The notes beneath the pieces are model-generated. The model did no database searches and was not told the DNA's origin. It saw only the letters and a program-made list of their open reading frames with translations. A stretch of DNA of 64,000 bases, from contig NZ_PVLR01000005.1 of the NCBI RefSeq assembly GCF_002980625.1, forward strand, positions 1 to 64,000. Direction: 5' to 3'. Made by a program: the position numbers and the translations under genes. The DNA comes from Malikia spinosa. GTDB taxonomy: Bacteria > Pseudomonadota > Gammaproteobacteria > Burkholderiales > Burkholderiaceae_C. Positions 1 to 13,207 of the stretch are shown one piece after another (the first letter of the stretch is position 1; each line of letters starts with the position of its first letter).

Positions 1-83
1 AGACTTTGAACACGTTCTGAGGCCATTTATTTGAGCGGATTCACCGCGCGGGCGCTGGTTTCTGTTACAGTAGATCCTCTTGA

Positions 84-160
<77 letters not shown>

Positions 161-355
161 TTTGTCAAGAGCTCTCAGGATTCTTCAAGAATCATCGGTC
201 ACAGGCCGGACATCCTTCGGATGTCACTGGATCGAAGTCAGTCAAATCCCCCTGCCTTGTAGTTCCAGTCTGACGTTTGCCGCCCGTCGCATCGTGCTGA
301 CGGACTGTCAGCTCTTGTGCCTGGCGCTGGCTTTATTCCCCGTCTGATTCAGCTC

Positions 356-380
356 CTGCCGTCCCGTCACAGGACGGCAG
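356..380. terminator. Hairpin after the small leftward gene, possible terminator
   Basis: A perfect 9-bp inverted repeat (CTGCCGTCC / GGACGGCAG) with a 7-nt loop lies just beyond the stop codon of the leftward gene ending at 402. Neither side has a clear T-run, so it may be a weak terminator or only an mRNA-protecting hairpin. Apart from this, the 161-401 interval holds nothing recognisable. Confidence 0.4.
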
Positions 381-401
381 CGCCTGGGGCGCCTGCTGGG
401 C

Positions 402-656
402 TCAGGCGAAGGGGTTCGGCACCACGCGTGCCGGCAGGATCTCGATCCGCTCCGGCAGCCCGGGGTCGGACTCCAGCGTCGTGATCGCGCGCCCGAGCAG
501 CGCGTGCAGCTCGCGCGCCAGCGCCAGGCCGGCACGGTCGCGGCTCAGCACCAGATCGCCGGTCAGCACCAGGCGGTCGAGCCGGTTCTCGATTTCAAGT
601 CCGCCCACGCGGATCACGTCGCTTTCATTGCCATAGGGTTGGAACTCATCGTCCAT
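402..656 (-). CDS. Conserved small hypothetical protein, 84 aa
   Basis: A small acidic protein of 84 residues of unknown function, with no signal peptide, membrane segment or recognisable domain. The start at 656 was chosen because an excellent ribosome binding site (AAGGAGG, 7 nt spacing) lies directly upstream; a longer reading frame to 755 lacks such support. The N-terminus is rich in acidic and polar residues, and the rest alternates hydrophobic and charged residues consistent with a small alpha/beta fold. It is a single gene transcribed away from the riboswitch-controlled exporter gene, and a 9-bp hairpin follows it. I infer it is a real, probably cytosolic protein from the strong RBS and typical codon use; its role cannot be told from sequence. 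Confidence 0.7.
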   Translation of the reverse strand: MDDEFQPYGNESDVIRVGGLEIENRLDRLVLTGDLVLSRDRAGLALARELHALLGRAITTLESDPGLPERIEILPARVVPNPFA

Positions 657-760
657 GTATCGGCCTCCTTCTGCCGCGCATGATGCGCGGGAACCGTTGC
701 AGCTGCAAGTGTGCCAGCAACCGGCTGGCGCGCCGGCCTCGCGCTGAGTGCCCATGCTCC

Positions 761-766
761 TATAAT
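761..766 (+). promoter_or_regulatory. Probable -10 box (TATAAT) ahead of the riboswitch
   Basis: A perfect TATAAT lies about 10 nt before the start of the yybP-ykoY aptamer, in the position expected for the promoter of the riboswitch-controlled transcript. No convincing -35 hexamer is visible 16-18 nt upstream. Confidence 0.55.
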
Positions 767-773
767 TGGAGCT

Positions 774-900
774 TCATTGGGGAGTAGCCTCTCTTCAGCC
801 TGAAGAGGCTTGCGTCAACACACTTGTCCCGCAGGACATGGCGCAAGCGGTTTCCGAGCTTGGCAAGACCTTTGATCATGATGCCTCCGATCTGGCCGGG
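774..900 (+). ncRNA. yybP-ykoY manganese riboswitch
   Basis: The leader contains the conserved yybP-ykoY blocks in the correct order: GGGGAGTAGCC, a hairpin (AGCCTC..GAGGCT), TGCGTCAACA, a second small hairpin, and TGGCAAGACCTTTG. This class binds Mn2+ and usually turns on manganese exporters. Here it immediately precedes a GDT1/UPF0016-family gene, a known partner of this riboswitch. The exact 3' boundary and the expression platform cannot be fixed by eye. Confidence 0.93.
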
Positions 901-944
901 GATGCGTCGTGGTCAATCGTCTCCGTACCGGCCTTGGAACACTC

Positions 945-1523
945 ATGGAATCCCTTCTCGTATCGACTGGCGTCGTCGCCCTGGCTGAAATCGGCGACAA
1001 GACCCAGCTGCTGGCCTTCATCCTGGCGGCGCGCTTCAAGAAACCCCTGCCCATCATCCTCGGCATCCTGGTCGCGACCATCGTCAACCACGGACTCGCG
1101 GGGGCGCTCGGCGCCTGGATCACGGCCTCCATCAGCCCCGAGATCCTGCGCTGGGTGCTGGGCGCCTCGTTCATCGCGATGGCGGTCTGGACCCTGATCC
1201 CGGACAAGATCGAGGAAGAGGAAACCCAGATCGCCAAGCGCTTCGGCGTCTTTGGCGCCACCCTGGTCACCTTCTTCCTGGCCGAGATGGGCGACAAGAC
1301 CCAGATCGCGACCGTGGCGATGGCCGCGCATTACGCCACGCCGCTGCTGGTCGTGATCGGCACCACGCTGGGCATGCTGATCGCGGACGTGCCGGCGGTC
1401 TTCGTCGGCGACAAGCTGGCCAACAAGCTTCCGATGCAGCTGGTCCACTCGATCGCGGCCGCGGTATTTGCCGTGCTCGGCGTGGCGACCCTGCTCGGGG
1501 CTGGCGCCAGTTTCGGCCTTTGA
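945..1523 (+). CDS. TMEM165/GDT1 family (UPF0016) Mn2+ exporter
   Basis: A 192-residue inner-membrane protein with about six hydrophobic segments and the two family signatures, EIGDKTQ in the first half and EMGDKTQ in the second. This is the two-fold repeat typical of GDT1/MneA/Mnx cation transporters. Family members export Mn2+ (some move Ca2+), protecting cells from manganese excess. The start at ATG 945 places the first helix directly before EIGDKTQ; a GTG at 909 would add 12 residues that overlap the riboswitch 3' region. Control by the upstream Mn2+ riboswitch strongly supports the manganese role. A perfect 24-bp palindrome containing a parS site follows the stop codon. Confidence 0.93.
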   Translation: MESLLVSTGVVALAEIGDKTQLLAFILAARFKKPLPIILGILVATIVNHGLAGALGAWITASISPEILRWVLGASFIAMAVWTLIPDKIEEEETQIAKRFGVFGATLVTFFLAEMGDKTQIATVAMAAHYATPLLVVIGTTLGMLIADVPAVFVGDKLANKLPMQLVHSIAAAVFAVLGVATLLGAGASFGL

Positions 1524-1535
1524 GTATCCAGGGCC

Positions 1536-1551
1536 TGTTTCACGTGAAACA
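1536..1551. other. parS site 1 (TGTTTCACGTGAAACA)
   Basis: A perfect 16-bp chromosomal parS palindrome, the ParB binding site. It is extended to a perfect 24-bp palindrome (1532-1555) and lies between two convergent genes. It is the leftmost of ten sites spread over 19 kb around parAB. Confidence 0.93.
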
Positions 1552-1562
1552 GGCCTGGTTCC

Positions 1563-2462
1563 TCACTTGCCCAACACGCCCTGCAGCAGGTTGAGCAGCA
1601 GGCGCGAGGCATCGCGCAGCGTGAATTCATCTTCCTGCGGCTGCTGCTGCGGCTCGGTCTTCTTGCTGCTGCCACCGCCACCGCCGCGATTGCCTTGCGG
1701 TTTCGGCAGGCTCATGGCCTGCTCGCGCGCCTGGGCCGGCAGGCCGGGCAGGGCGTCGATGCCGGCGAGCTTCTGCAGCTCGGCGATGCTCAGCACCGCG
1801 TATTCCTTGGTCTTGTCGTTCGTGACCAGGTAGGCGCCGGCGCGCTGCTGCTTCGGGCTGTAGAGCACCTTCCAGACATGGGTCGGCACCAGCACGCGAC
1901 CGATCTGCTGGATGTCCTTGCCGATGAAGGCCGGGCCGCTGATCACGTAAAGCTCGCCCTCGTCGCGGGCCAGCTCGCGCGCCGCCGCCTCGATGCCGGC
2001 CCAGACGCCGGCATTGTTCTCGTGTATCTGCGGCACCATGTTGGCGAGCGAGAACGATTCGGCCTGTGCCTTGCGCGTCGGCATGTCGGCGTTCGGCGCC
2101 ATGTGGCCGCGGTCGTAGCCCGAACGCGCGTAATCCGACAGCTCGGCGCGGTCGCGTTCCGGCAGCCGGTCCTCGGCGTGGAAGCTGTCCTTGCGCGACA
2201 GCGCCTTGGCGGCTTCCAGGTTCTTGCGTGTCAGGCGCTCGGCGGTGTAGAGCGGCGTGCGGCTGATGCCTGAGTGCAGCACCGCGAAGGCCTCGAAGCA
2301 GAGCTCCTGCGTGCGTGGCTTGAACTTGGCGTTGACGATCTGCGGCGGCTGGCCGCCGGCAAAATGCTGCGGGCAGTCGGTGCCGTTGGCCAGTGCGGGT
2401 CCAGCGGCTGTGACGGTGATGACTGCCAGCGTGGCAGCGATGAGCGGGTAGGTGAACTTCAT
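1563..2462 (-). CDS. Secreted DNA/RNA non-specific endonuclease (NUC family)
   Basis: A 299-residue protein of the Serratia nuclease/NucA family, which cleaves DNA and RNA without sequence preference using Mg2+. The catalytic motif is seen as YDRGHMAP near residue 118, with the family's downstream metal-binding asparagine region (SLANMVPQIHENNAG). The N-terminus (start 2462, MKFTYPLIAATLAV...) is a signal peptide ending near ALA, so the enzyme is periplasmic or secreted. The C-terminus has an unusual low-complexity linker (Gly-rich, then Lys/Gln-rich) and a short amphipathic tail. It could serve nucleotide scavenging from extracellular DNA. It is a single gene flanked by parS sites on both sides. 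Confidence 0.92.
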   Translation of the reverse strand: MKFTYPLIAATLAVITVTAAGPALANGTDCPQHFAGGQPPQIVNAKFKPRTQELCFEAFAVLHSGISRTPLYTAERLTRKNLEAAKALSRKDSFHAEDRLPERDRAELSDYARSGYDRGHMAPNADMPTRKAQAESFSLANMVPQIHENNAGVWAGIEAAARELARDEGELYVISGPAFIGKDIQQIGRVLVPTHVWKVLYSPKQQRAGAYLVTNDKTKEYAVLSIAELQKLAGIDALPGLPAQAREQAMSLPKPQGNRGGGGGSSKKTEPQQQPQEDEFTLRDASRLLLNLLQGVLGK

Positions 2463-2552
2463 GGCCTGCGTAGTATCGGTCCATATCGCATCAGATCGCA
2501 CCGTACTGTCTCCCAGCGCCTGCAACTGGAACCGCCATCATTCGCCAGGCGT

Positions 2553-2568
2553 TGTTCCACGTGAAACA
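2553..2568. other. parS site 2 (TGTTCCACGTGAAACA)
   Basis: A 16-bp parS with one base departing from perfect symmetry, in the intergenic gap between the hybrid kinase stop and the endonuclease start. The CACGTG core and both outer arms are intact. Confidence 0.88.
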
Positions 2569-2582
2569 GGTGCGCCCCCGGC

Positions 2583-7292
<4,710 letters not shown>

Positions 7293-7468
7293 CGTTGCTT
7301 TTGCACTTCGGGTCCACGCCGACCCCGGCCGCCGGCAGCACAGCTCAAGCGCCGGACCAGCGGCAGCCATGCACCCACTCCCTTCCCTGGCTATGGTACT
7401 GGGAGCTACGCTGGCTGCCTAGGCGTGGCAGCTGATGTTTCCGCGCCAGCTGGCCGTTGCCGGGCGGC

Positions 7469-7484
7469 TGTTTCACGTGGAACA
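7469..7484. other. parS site 3 (TGTTTCACGTGGAACA)
   Basis: A 16-bp parS with a single asymmetric base, in the gap between the kinase gene and upp. Confidence 0.88.
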
Positions 7485-7525
7485 AGCTGTCCGGCGGCCC
7501 GCCAGCCCGGGTCACGGTCTGCCGG

Positions 7526-8158
7526 TTACTGGGTGCCGAACAGGCGGTCGCCCGCGTCGCCCAGGCCGGGCACGATGTAGCCGTGCTCGTCCAGCCCACG
7601 GTCGACCGCCGGGGTGAAGATCGGCACGTCCGGGTGCTGCCGGTGAAAGCGCGCGATGCCTTCCGGACAGGTCAGCAGGCAGACGAAGCGGATCGAGCGT
7701 GGCTGGCAGGCCTTGAGCCGCTCGACCGCCGCTGCCGCCGAGTTGCCGGTGGCCAGCATCGGGTCGAGCACGATCACGTCGCGCTCCGCCATGTCCTGCG
7801 GCATCTTGAAGTAGTACTCCACCGCCTCCAGCGTCCCGGGATTGCGGTAGAGGCCGATATGGCCGACGCGCGCGCTCGGCAAGATGTCGAGCATGCCGTC
7901 GAGCAGGCCGTTGCCGGCGCGCAGGATCGAGGCTAGCACGATCTTCTTGCCGTCGATCATGCGTGCGTCCATGGCCTCGAGCGGGGTTTCGATCCGCACC
8001 AACTGCGTCGGCATGTCGCGTGTGAGCTCGTAGGCCAGCAGGGCGCTGATTTCGCGCGCCAGCTGGCGGAAGTTCTTGGTGCTGGTGTCCTTGCACCGCA
8101 TCAGGCTCAGCTTGTGCTGGATCAGCGGGTGGTCGATCAGGTGCAGTTGGGCGTTCAT
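7526..8158 (-). CDS. upp: Uracil phosphoribosyltransferase
   Basis: A 210-residue enzyme converting uracil and PRPP to UMP (pyrimidine salvage), at the usual family length. It shows the PRPP-binding loop ([11 protein letters not shown]), the conserved ILRAGNG segment and the C-terminal uracil-binding region ([13 protein letters not shown]). The start at 8158 ([17 protein letters not shown]) matches the family N-terminus. It is the last gene of a leftward cluster and begins only 2 nt after the stop of the racemase-fold gene, so the two are probably co-translated. The link to the upstream transporter hints at nucleobase or ureide uptake, but that is inference. Confidence 0.97.
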   Translation of the reverse strand: MNAQLHLIDHPLIQHKLSLMRCKDTSTKNFRQLAREISALLAYELTRDMPTQLVRIETPLEAMDARMIDGKKIVLASILRAGNGLLDGMLDILPSARVGHIGLYRNPGTLEAVEYYFKMPQDMAERDVIVLDPMLATGNSAAAAVERLKACQPRSIRFVCLLTCPEGIARFHRQHPDVPIFTPAVDRGLDEHGYIVPGLGDAGDRLFGTQ

Positions 8159-8160
8159 GG

Positions 8161-8892
8161 TCAGGAATTCCGTGGTGAAGGCTGAAGCAGCCAGGGTGGG
8201 GCGCCGCGGCCCAGGCTCGGCGGCGCGAGCCAGACCTGGTGCGCGGCGGCGGCCACGCTGTCGATCAGCTTGAGCTGCAGCCGGTCTTGCAACCGCGCCG
8301 CCATGCCGGCCAGGCCCGCGCCGCCGAGGATCAGGCTGTCGACCGGCCACCGCTGCTCGATGCGCCGGCAGGCCTGCAGCAGCACGGCCTCGGCCGCCTG
8401 CGGGTCGGCGTGGATCTGGGCCCCGCTGAGCTCGACGGTCTCGATGCCGCAGACCCGATCGGCGTGGGCCAGGTCGGGCAGCAGGCGTTCGAGCATCGGT
8501 TTCCAGGCCTGCCCGCCGGTCAGTATTGCACAGCGGCCGAAATCGGCGGCTTGCGCCAATGCGGCCTCGGCCAGGCCCGTGACCGGGCAGTTCGCCAGCT
8601 CGCGCAGGGCCAGCAGGCCGGGGTCGCCGAAGCAGGCGATCACGATGCCGTCCGGGCCCAGGGTGTGCTGGCTCGAGTACCGGGCCCAGCTTTCCAGCGT
8701 CGCGTGCGCAGCCACGGCATAGCCGCAGGGGTCGCCGATGTAGGGCGCGCCGAAGCGCGCCGTGACGGCCTCGGTCCAGACATCCGGCGGCGATTCGGCA
8801 TGGATCGCCTGCTGCACCCGTTCCGTGATGCTGCTGGTGGTGTTGGGGTTGATCACCAGCAGCCGGCGCTGGCGTCCTCGCTTGTGGCTCAT
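8161..8892 (-). CDS. Asp/Glu/hydantoin racemase-fold protein lacking the second cysteine
   Basis: A 243-residue member of the Asp/Glu/hydantoin racemase superfamily, starting [16 protein letters not shown], the classic hydantoin racemase N-terminus. The first catalytic cysteine is present (IACFGDPGL). The second motif, normally LGCAG, reads [12 protein letters not shown], so the second catalytic cysteine is glycine. A two-base racemase mechanism should therefore not work as usual; another reaction (isomerase, decarboxylase-like) or loss of activity is possible. The gene sits between the ABC transporter permease and upp in the same leftward operon, suggesting a role on the imported compound. 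Confidence 0.85.
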   Translation of the reverse strand: MSHKRGRQRRLLVINPNTTSSITERVQQAIHAESPPDVWTEAVTARFGAPYIGDPCGYAVAAHATLESWARYSSQHTLGPDGIVIACFGDPGLLALRELANCPVTGLAEAALAQAADFGRCAILTGGQAWKPMLERLLPDLAHADRVCGIETVELSGAQIHADPQAAEAVLLQACRRIEQRWPVDSLILGGAGLAGMAARLQDRLQLKLIDSVAAAAHQVWLAPPSLGRGAPPWLLQPSPRNS

Positions 8893-8929
8893 GGATCAGG
8901 GTCTCTGCAGGTCGGTCGAGTGGCGGACT

Positions 8930-9820
8930 TCAGCGCGAGCCGCCCTGGCGCCGCTTGAGGGCACGCGTCGCGCCGATGGCCAGTGCCATGACGGCAAACG
9001 AGACCACGGTCGTGACGGTGCCGAGCGCATAGATCGCGGGCGTGGTGACGGTGGTGGTCAGGCCCTGCAGTTCGAGCGGCAGCGTGTTGACATCGCCGAT
9101 GGCCTGCGAGGTGCGCGCGATCTCGTCCCAGCTCAGCGTGAAGCCGAACATGCCGACCCCGATCGCCGACGGCGCGATCAGCGGCAGCACCACATGGCGG
9201 AAGGTCTGCCAGGGGCTGGCGCCGAGGTCGCGCGCGGCTTCCTCGTAGGCCGGGTTGAAGCGGTTGAAGACCGCGAACATGATCAGCAGCCCGAACGGCA
9301 AGGTCCAGCTCAGGTGGGCACCCAGCGCCGAGCTGAACAGCCCCAGGCTGGTGGTGAAGGTTTCGAGCCAGTCATGCAGGCCCCAGGCCTCGGCCAGCTG
9401 CTTGATGCCGCTGTCGAGCAGGCGGAACTGCAGGCCGATGCCGAGCGAGACCACGATCGATGGCATGATCAGGCTGGCGATCGTGACGTAGAACAGCAGG
9501 TTGCCGCCGCGCAGCCGCTTGCGAAAGGCCAGCGAGGCCAGCAGCGACAGCAGCACGGTCAGCCCCATCACGACCGCGCCCAGGGCCAGCGAGCGGCGAA
9601 AGGCAGCGCCGATGTCCACCACGCCCAGGCCTTCGGCGAGCTGGCGGTACCAGTGCAGCGACCAGCCGCGCATCGGGAAGGTCAGGCCGCCCTCGGGGCC
9701 CTGGAAGCTCAGCACGAAGATGGTCAGCATCGGGCCATAGAGGAACAGCACGAAGGCGCCAAACAGCAGGGCCAGCGGCCAGAAGCCGGGCGCGCGGGGT
9801 TCGCGGTAGGTGGCGGCCAT
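8930..9820 (-). CDS. ABC transporter permease, PotC-like
   Basis: A 296-residue inner-membrane permease of the spermidine/putrescine (PotC) type, with about six transmembrane segments and the EAA cytoplasmic loop (EEAARDLGASPWQTFRHVVLPL) that contacts the ATPase. It starts 1 nt after the stop of the partner permease, indicating translational coupling. With the binding protein and ATPase of the same operon it forms a complete importer. Substrate is not identifiable from the permease; the family handles polyamines, some amino acids and related cations. Confidence 0.93.
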   Translation of the reverse strand: MAATYREPRAPGFWPLALLFGAFVLFLYGPMLTIFVLSFQGPEGGLTFPMRGWSLHWYRQLAEGLGVVDIGAAFRRSLALGAVVMGLTVLLSLLASLAFRKRLRGGNLLFYVTIASLIMPSIVVSLGIGLQFRLLDSGIKQLAEAWGLHDWLETFTTSLGLFSSALGAHLSWTLPFGLLIMFAVFNRFNPAYEEAARDLGASPWQTFRHVVLPLIAPSAIGVGMFGFTLSWDEIARTSQAIGDVNTLPLELQGLTTTVTTPAIYALGTVTTVVSFAVMALAIGATRALKRRQGGSR

Positions 9821-9821
9821 G

Positions 9822-10730
9822 TCAAAGCTCCTTGCGGATGTCGACCACCCGGGTCAGGCCCCAGACGATCATCAGGACGGTCAGCAGCAGCACCACGGCA
9901 TTGGCCGCCGCGAGTGGGAACTGCAGGTAGCTGGTCTGGACCTGGATCATCTTGCCGATCGAGGCGATCTGCTGTCCGCCCATCACGCCGACGGTGACGA
10001 AGTCGCCCATCACGATCGTGATGATGAAGATCGAGCCGATCAGGATGCCGGTGCGCGACAGCGGCACGATCACGTTCCACAGCGTCTGCCAGGCGCTGGC
10101 GCCGGCGTCGCGCGCGGCCTCGAGCAGGCTGCGGTCGATCCGCATCATCGAGTTGAAGATCGGCACGATCATGAACATGGTGTAGAGGTGGACATAGGCC
10201 AGCAGCACCGAGAAGTCCGAGAAAAGCAGCCACTCGAGCGGCTGCCGGATCAGTCCGGTCGCTTCCAGTCCCTGGTTGAGCAGGCCGTTGCGGCCCAGCA
10301 GCGGCACCCAGGCAATCATCCGGATCACGTTGGAAGTCCAGAACGGCACCGTGCAGAGCACGAACAGCAGGGTCTGCATGCCGACCGAATGGACGTGGAA
10401 GGCCAGGAAATAGGCCAGCGCGAAGCCCAGCACCAGCGTCAGCGCCCAGCTCAGCAGCGCGAACTTGAGCGTCGACAGGTAGGTCGAGAGCGTGACGCAG
10501 AAGTCGCCGTACTCGTTGAGACGGCCGCAGCCCTCCCACATCGAGACATAGTTGCGCCAGGTGAAGGCCGGCAGCAGCTCGTATTCGTTGAAGTCCCAGA
10601 AGCTGACCATCAGGACCAGCCCGAGCGGGATCACGAAGAATGCCAAGAACACCGCCGCGAAAGGCAGCGCCTGCCACCAGGGATGGATGCCCGGGTCGCT
10701 GCGAGGGGAAACGGAGGCGGCGGTGCTCAT
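9822..10730 (-). CDS. ABC transporter permease, PotB-like
   Basis: A 302-residue permease of the PotB type. It has an N-terminal helix (LPFAAVFLAFFVIPLGLVL), a larger periplasmic loop, further helices and the EAA loop (EAARDAGASAWQTLWNVIVPL). It follows the binding-protein gene and is separated by 1 nt from the PotC-like gene. It forms the heterodimeric membrane channel with the downstream permease. The short gap and an upstream AAGG sequence support the start at 10730. Confidence 0.93.
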   Translation of the reverse strand: MSTAASVSPRSDPGIHPWWQALPFAAVFLAFFVIPLGLVLMVSFWDFNEYELLPAFTWRNYVSMWEGCGRLNEYGDFCVTLSTYLSTLKFALLSWALTLVLGFALAYFLAFHVHSVGMQTLLFVLCTVPFWTSNVIRMIAWVPLLGRNGLLNQGLEATGLIRQPLEWLLFSDFSVLLAYVHLYTMFMIVPIFNSMMRIDRSLLEAARDAGASAWQTLWNVIVPLSRTGILIGSIFIITIVMGDFVTVGVMGGQQIASIGKMIQVQTSYLQFPLAAANAVVLLLTVLMIVWGLTRVVDIRKEL

Positions 10731-10749
10731 GGCTTACCTTCTCAGGCCA

Positions 10750-12021
10750 TCAGGCCGCGACGAATTCGTTCCACTTGCGCACCATGTACTCGTTCTCGTC
10801 CATGACCGCGTTCCAGCAGGCGATGCTGCCCATGCGCTGCTCGTAGCTGCCGCCGTCGCGCACGCTGCCGGCCTTGGCCAGCACGTCGCCGGTCGGGTTC
10901 TTGATGTCCTTGGCGGCAGGCTTGCCCTCCATCCAGTAGGCCCATTCGTAGGCTTCCATCTTGGCCTTGGCGGTGTCGAGCACGGCGCTGTAATAGCCCT
11001 GGCGGTTCAGGTAGGCACCGGCCCAGCCGTCGAGGAACCAGTTGATGAACTCGTAGGCACCGTCGAGCTTGCGGCCCGACAGGGTCTTGGGCAGGCCGAA
11101 GCCGGCGGCCCAGGCGCGGTAGCCTTCCTTGAGCGGCTGGAAGTTGCAGGCGATGCCCTTGGTGCGCACGGCGGTCACGGCCGGGCTCCACATCGACTGG
11201 ATCACGACCTCGCCCGAGGCCATCAGGTTGACCGACTCGTTGAAGTCCTTCCAGAGCGCGCGGAACTGGCCGGCCTTCTTGGCCTCGACCAGGGTCCTGA
11301 TCGTCAGGTCGATCTCGGCCTTGGTCATGTTGCCCTTGTCTGGGTACTTGTACAGGCCCATGGCCTCGACCACCATCGCGGCGTCCATGATGCCGATCGA
11401 GGGGATGTTGAGGATGGCGGCCTTGCCCTTGAACTCGGGATTCAGCAGCTCGGCCCAGGAGTTGATCGGGCGCTTGATCAGGTCGGGGCGGATGCCCAGG
11501 GTGTCGGCGTTGTAGACGGTCGGGATCAGCGTCATGAACGGGGTCGGCGCGCTGGCGAACTTCTTGCTCTCGGGCTTTTCCAGGTACATGACCTTCTTCG
11601 GCGCCGTGCCTTGGTCGCCGACCGCCTTGCCGGCCACCGTGCCTTGCGTGAACAGCGGGGTGATCTTGTCGGCGTTCTTGATGCGCCGGCTGTCGATGCC
11701 GAGCAGGTTGCCGGTCGGGATGATCTTCTTGAGCGAGAAGTATTCGGTGTCGATCAGGTCGAAGCTGTTGGGCGCGGTGATGGCGCGCTTGGTGACCTCG
11801 TCGGTGGTGACGGCGACATACTGGATCTTGATGCCGGTGTCGGCCTCGAACTTCTCGGCGATGGTCTTGTCCTGGTTGACCGCCGTGCCCAGGTAGCGCA
11901 GCGTGATCTTCTCTTGCGCGTGGATGGCCGGGAACATGCCGCTGGCCAGCACGGCGGCGGCGCCCTTGAGGATCTGGCGGCGCTGGGGTTCGCTGCGGGT
12001 CTTGTCGGTGTCGTGGCTCAT
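10750..12021 (-). CDS. ABC transporter substrate-binding protein, PotD/PotF-like
   Basis: A 423-residue periplasmic binding protein of the spermidine/putrescine-type family 1 fold. The N-terminus carries a twin-arginine-like signal (RRQILKGAAAVLASG) followed by an Ala-x-Ala cleavage region, so it may be exported folded through Tat. The start at 12021 has an AGGAG ribosome binding site about 10 nt upstream; longer frames lack one. It lies between the ATPase and the two permeases of the same operon. The pairing with a racemase-fold protein and upp suggests a nitrogenous metabolite as ligand, but the ligand is unknown. Confidence 0.92.
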   Translation of the reverse strand: MSHDTDKTRSEPQRRQILKGAAAVLASGMFPAIHAQEKITLRYLGTAVNQDKTIAEKFEADTGIKIQYVAVTTDEVTKRAITAPNSFDLIDTEYFSLKKIIPTGNLLGIDSRRIKNADKITPLFTQGTVAGKAVGDQGTAPKKVMYLEKPESKKFASAPTPFMTLIPTVYNADTLGIRPDLIKRPINSWAELLNPEFKGKAAILNIPSIGIMDAAMVVEAMGLYKYPDKGNMTKAEIDLTIRTLVEAKKAGQFRALWKDFNESVNLMASGEVVIQSMWSPAVTAVRTKGIACNFQPLKEGYRAWAAGFGLPKTLSGRKLDGAYEFINWFLDGWAGAYLNRQGYYSAVLDTAKAKMEAYEWAYWMEGKPAAKDIKNPTGDVLAKAGSVRDGGSYEQRMGSIACWNAVMDENEYMVRKWNEFVAA

Positions 12022-12106
12022 GGACGAAAACTCCTGAAGAGGAAGGGGGAACCTGAGGCCGTCAGGCAACGGAGTGAAAGTGAGGGCGGCGGGCAGGGGA
12101 ACGGTT

Positions 12107-13147
12107 TCAGACGCTGGATGCGGCCAGCACATGGGCCTGCTCGGGGCGCCAGGACAGCCGCACCGGCTGGTGCAGGCCCAGCGGCTGCTGCAGGAATTCG
12201 GCCTCCGGCAGCGTCACCAGCAGCTTCTTGCGCGGCGCGGACGCAGCATCCAGGGTCTCGACTCCGAGCAGCACATGGCTGCCCTGGTATTCGATGTCGC
12301 AGACCTGGCCCTCGAGGCTGGGCAGGTCGCCGGCCAGCGAGGCGATGTGGTGCACGGCGATCCGGTCGGATCGGACCGCGATGCGCTGCCCGCCGCTGTC
12401 GAGCACGTTGTGGCCGCCCATGAAGTTGGCGACGAATTCGGTGGCGGGCTGGTTGAAGACCTCGCGCGGACTGCCGGCCTGTTCGATCCGGCCCTGGTTC
12501 ATCACGACCATCTGGTCGGCCAGGGCCATGGCTTCTTCCTGCGAGTGGGTGACATGGATGAAGGTCAGCCCGAGCTCCTGCTGCCAGCGGCGCAGTTCGG
12601 CCCGCATCTGCACGCGCAGGAAGGGGTCGAGCGCCGACAGCGGCTCGTCGAGCAGCAGCACCTGGGGCTGGGTGATCAGGGCGCGGGCGAGCGCGACGCG
12701 CTGCTGCTGTCCGCCCGACAGTTCAGCCGGCTTGCGCTGCGCCAACGCGCCGAGTGCCACCCGTTCGAGCAGTTCCTGCGCCTTGCGCTGGCGCTCGGCC
12801 TTGCCGATGCCTTTCATCTTGAGGCTGAAGGCGACGTTGTCGAGCGCGCTCAGGTGCGGGAACAGCGCATAGCTCTGGAACATCATCGCGGTGCCGCGTT
12901 GCGCCGCCGGCGCCTGCGTGATGTTGCGTCCGCCGAGCAGGATGTCGCCCTCGGACACCGTCTCGTGGCCGGCGATCATGCGCAGGGTCGAGCTCTTGCC
13001 GCAACCCGAGGGGCCGAGCAGGCAGCAGTAGCTGCCGGCCGCTATCCTGAGGTCGATCGCATCGACCGCGGTGAAGGCGTTGCCATAGCGCTTGGTCAGT
13101 CCGACCAGCTCGAGTGCGGAAGCGGCGGGGGGCTTGGTGAGGCTCAT
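12107..13147 (-). CDS. ABC transporter ATP-binding protein, PotA-like
   Basis: A 346-residue ATPase with Walker A (GPSGCGKSS), Q-loop, signature LSGGQQQRVALARAL, Walker B (VLLLDEPLSALD) and the H-loop (THSQEEAMAL), followed by a C-terminal TOBE-like regulatory domain (about 270-346). This is the PotA/MalK-type architecture. It is the first gene of the leftward transporter operon. The promoter should lie in 13148-13250, where a 28-bp inverted repeat is seen. Confidence 0.94.
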   Translation of the reverse strand: MSLTKPPAASALELVGLTKRYGNAFTAVDAIDLRIAAGSYCCLLGPSGCGKSSTLRMIAGHETVSEGDILLGGRNITQAPAAQRGTAMMFQSYALFPHLSALDNVAFSLKMKGIGKAERQRKAQELLERVALGALAQRKPAELSGGQQQRVALARALITQPQVLLLDEPLSALDPFLRVQMRAELRRWQQELGLTFIHVTHSQEEAMALADQMVVMNQGRIEQAGSPREVFNQPATEFVANFMGGHNVLDSGGQRIAVRSDRIAVHHIASLAGDLPSLEGQVCDIEYQGSHVLLGVETLDAASAPRKKLLVTLPEAEFLQQPLGLHQPVRLSWRPEQAHVLAASSV

Positions 13148-13179
13148 GGCCCCAACTACGCAAGCGCCATGCCAGCTTT

Positions 13180-13207
13180 GTACACAATCCCATCATGGAT
13201 TGGGTAC
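13180..13207. promoter_or_regulatory. 28-bp inverted repeat upstream of the transporter operon
   Basis: Arms GTACACAATCC and GGATTGGGTAC (11 bp, one mismatch) flank a 6-nt spacer, 33 bp upstream of the ATPase start. The left arm lies in TTGTACACAA, which fits the T-N-GT-N-N-AC-N-A pattern bound by FadR-subfamily GntR regulators. No such regulator is in the window. It is probably the operator of the leftward operon. The remainder of the 13148-13385 gap shows no gene. Confidence 0.5.

Noticed and set aside
1532-1555. 24-bp palindrome as a transcription terminator
   Set aside because: It has no T-run and its centre is a perfect parS; a centromere role explains it better, though it may still form a hairpin.
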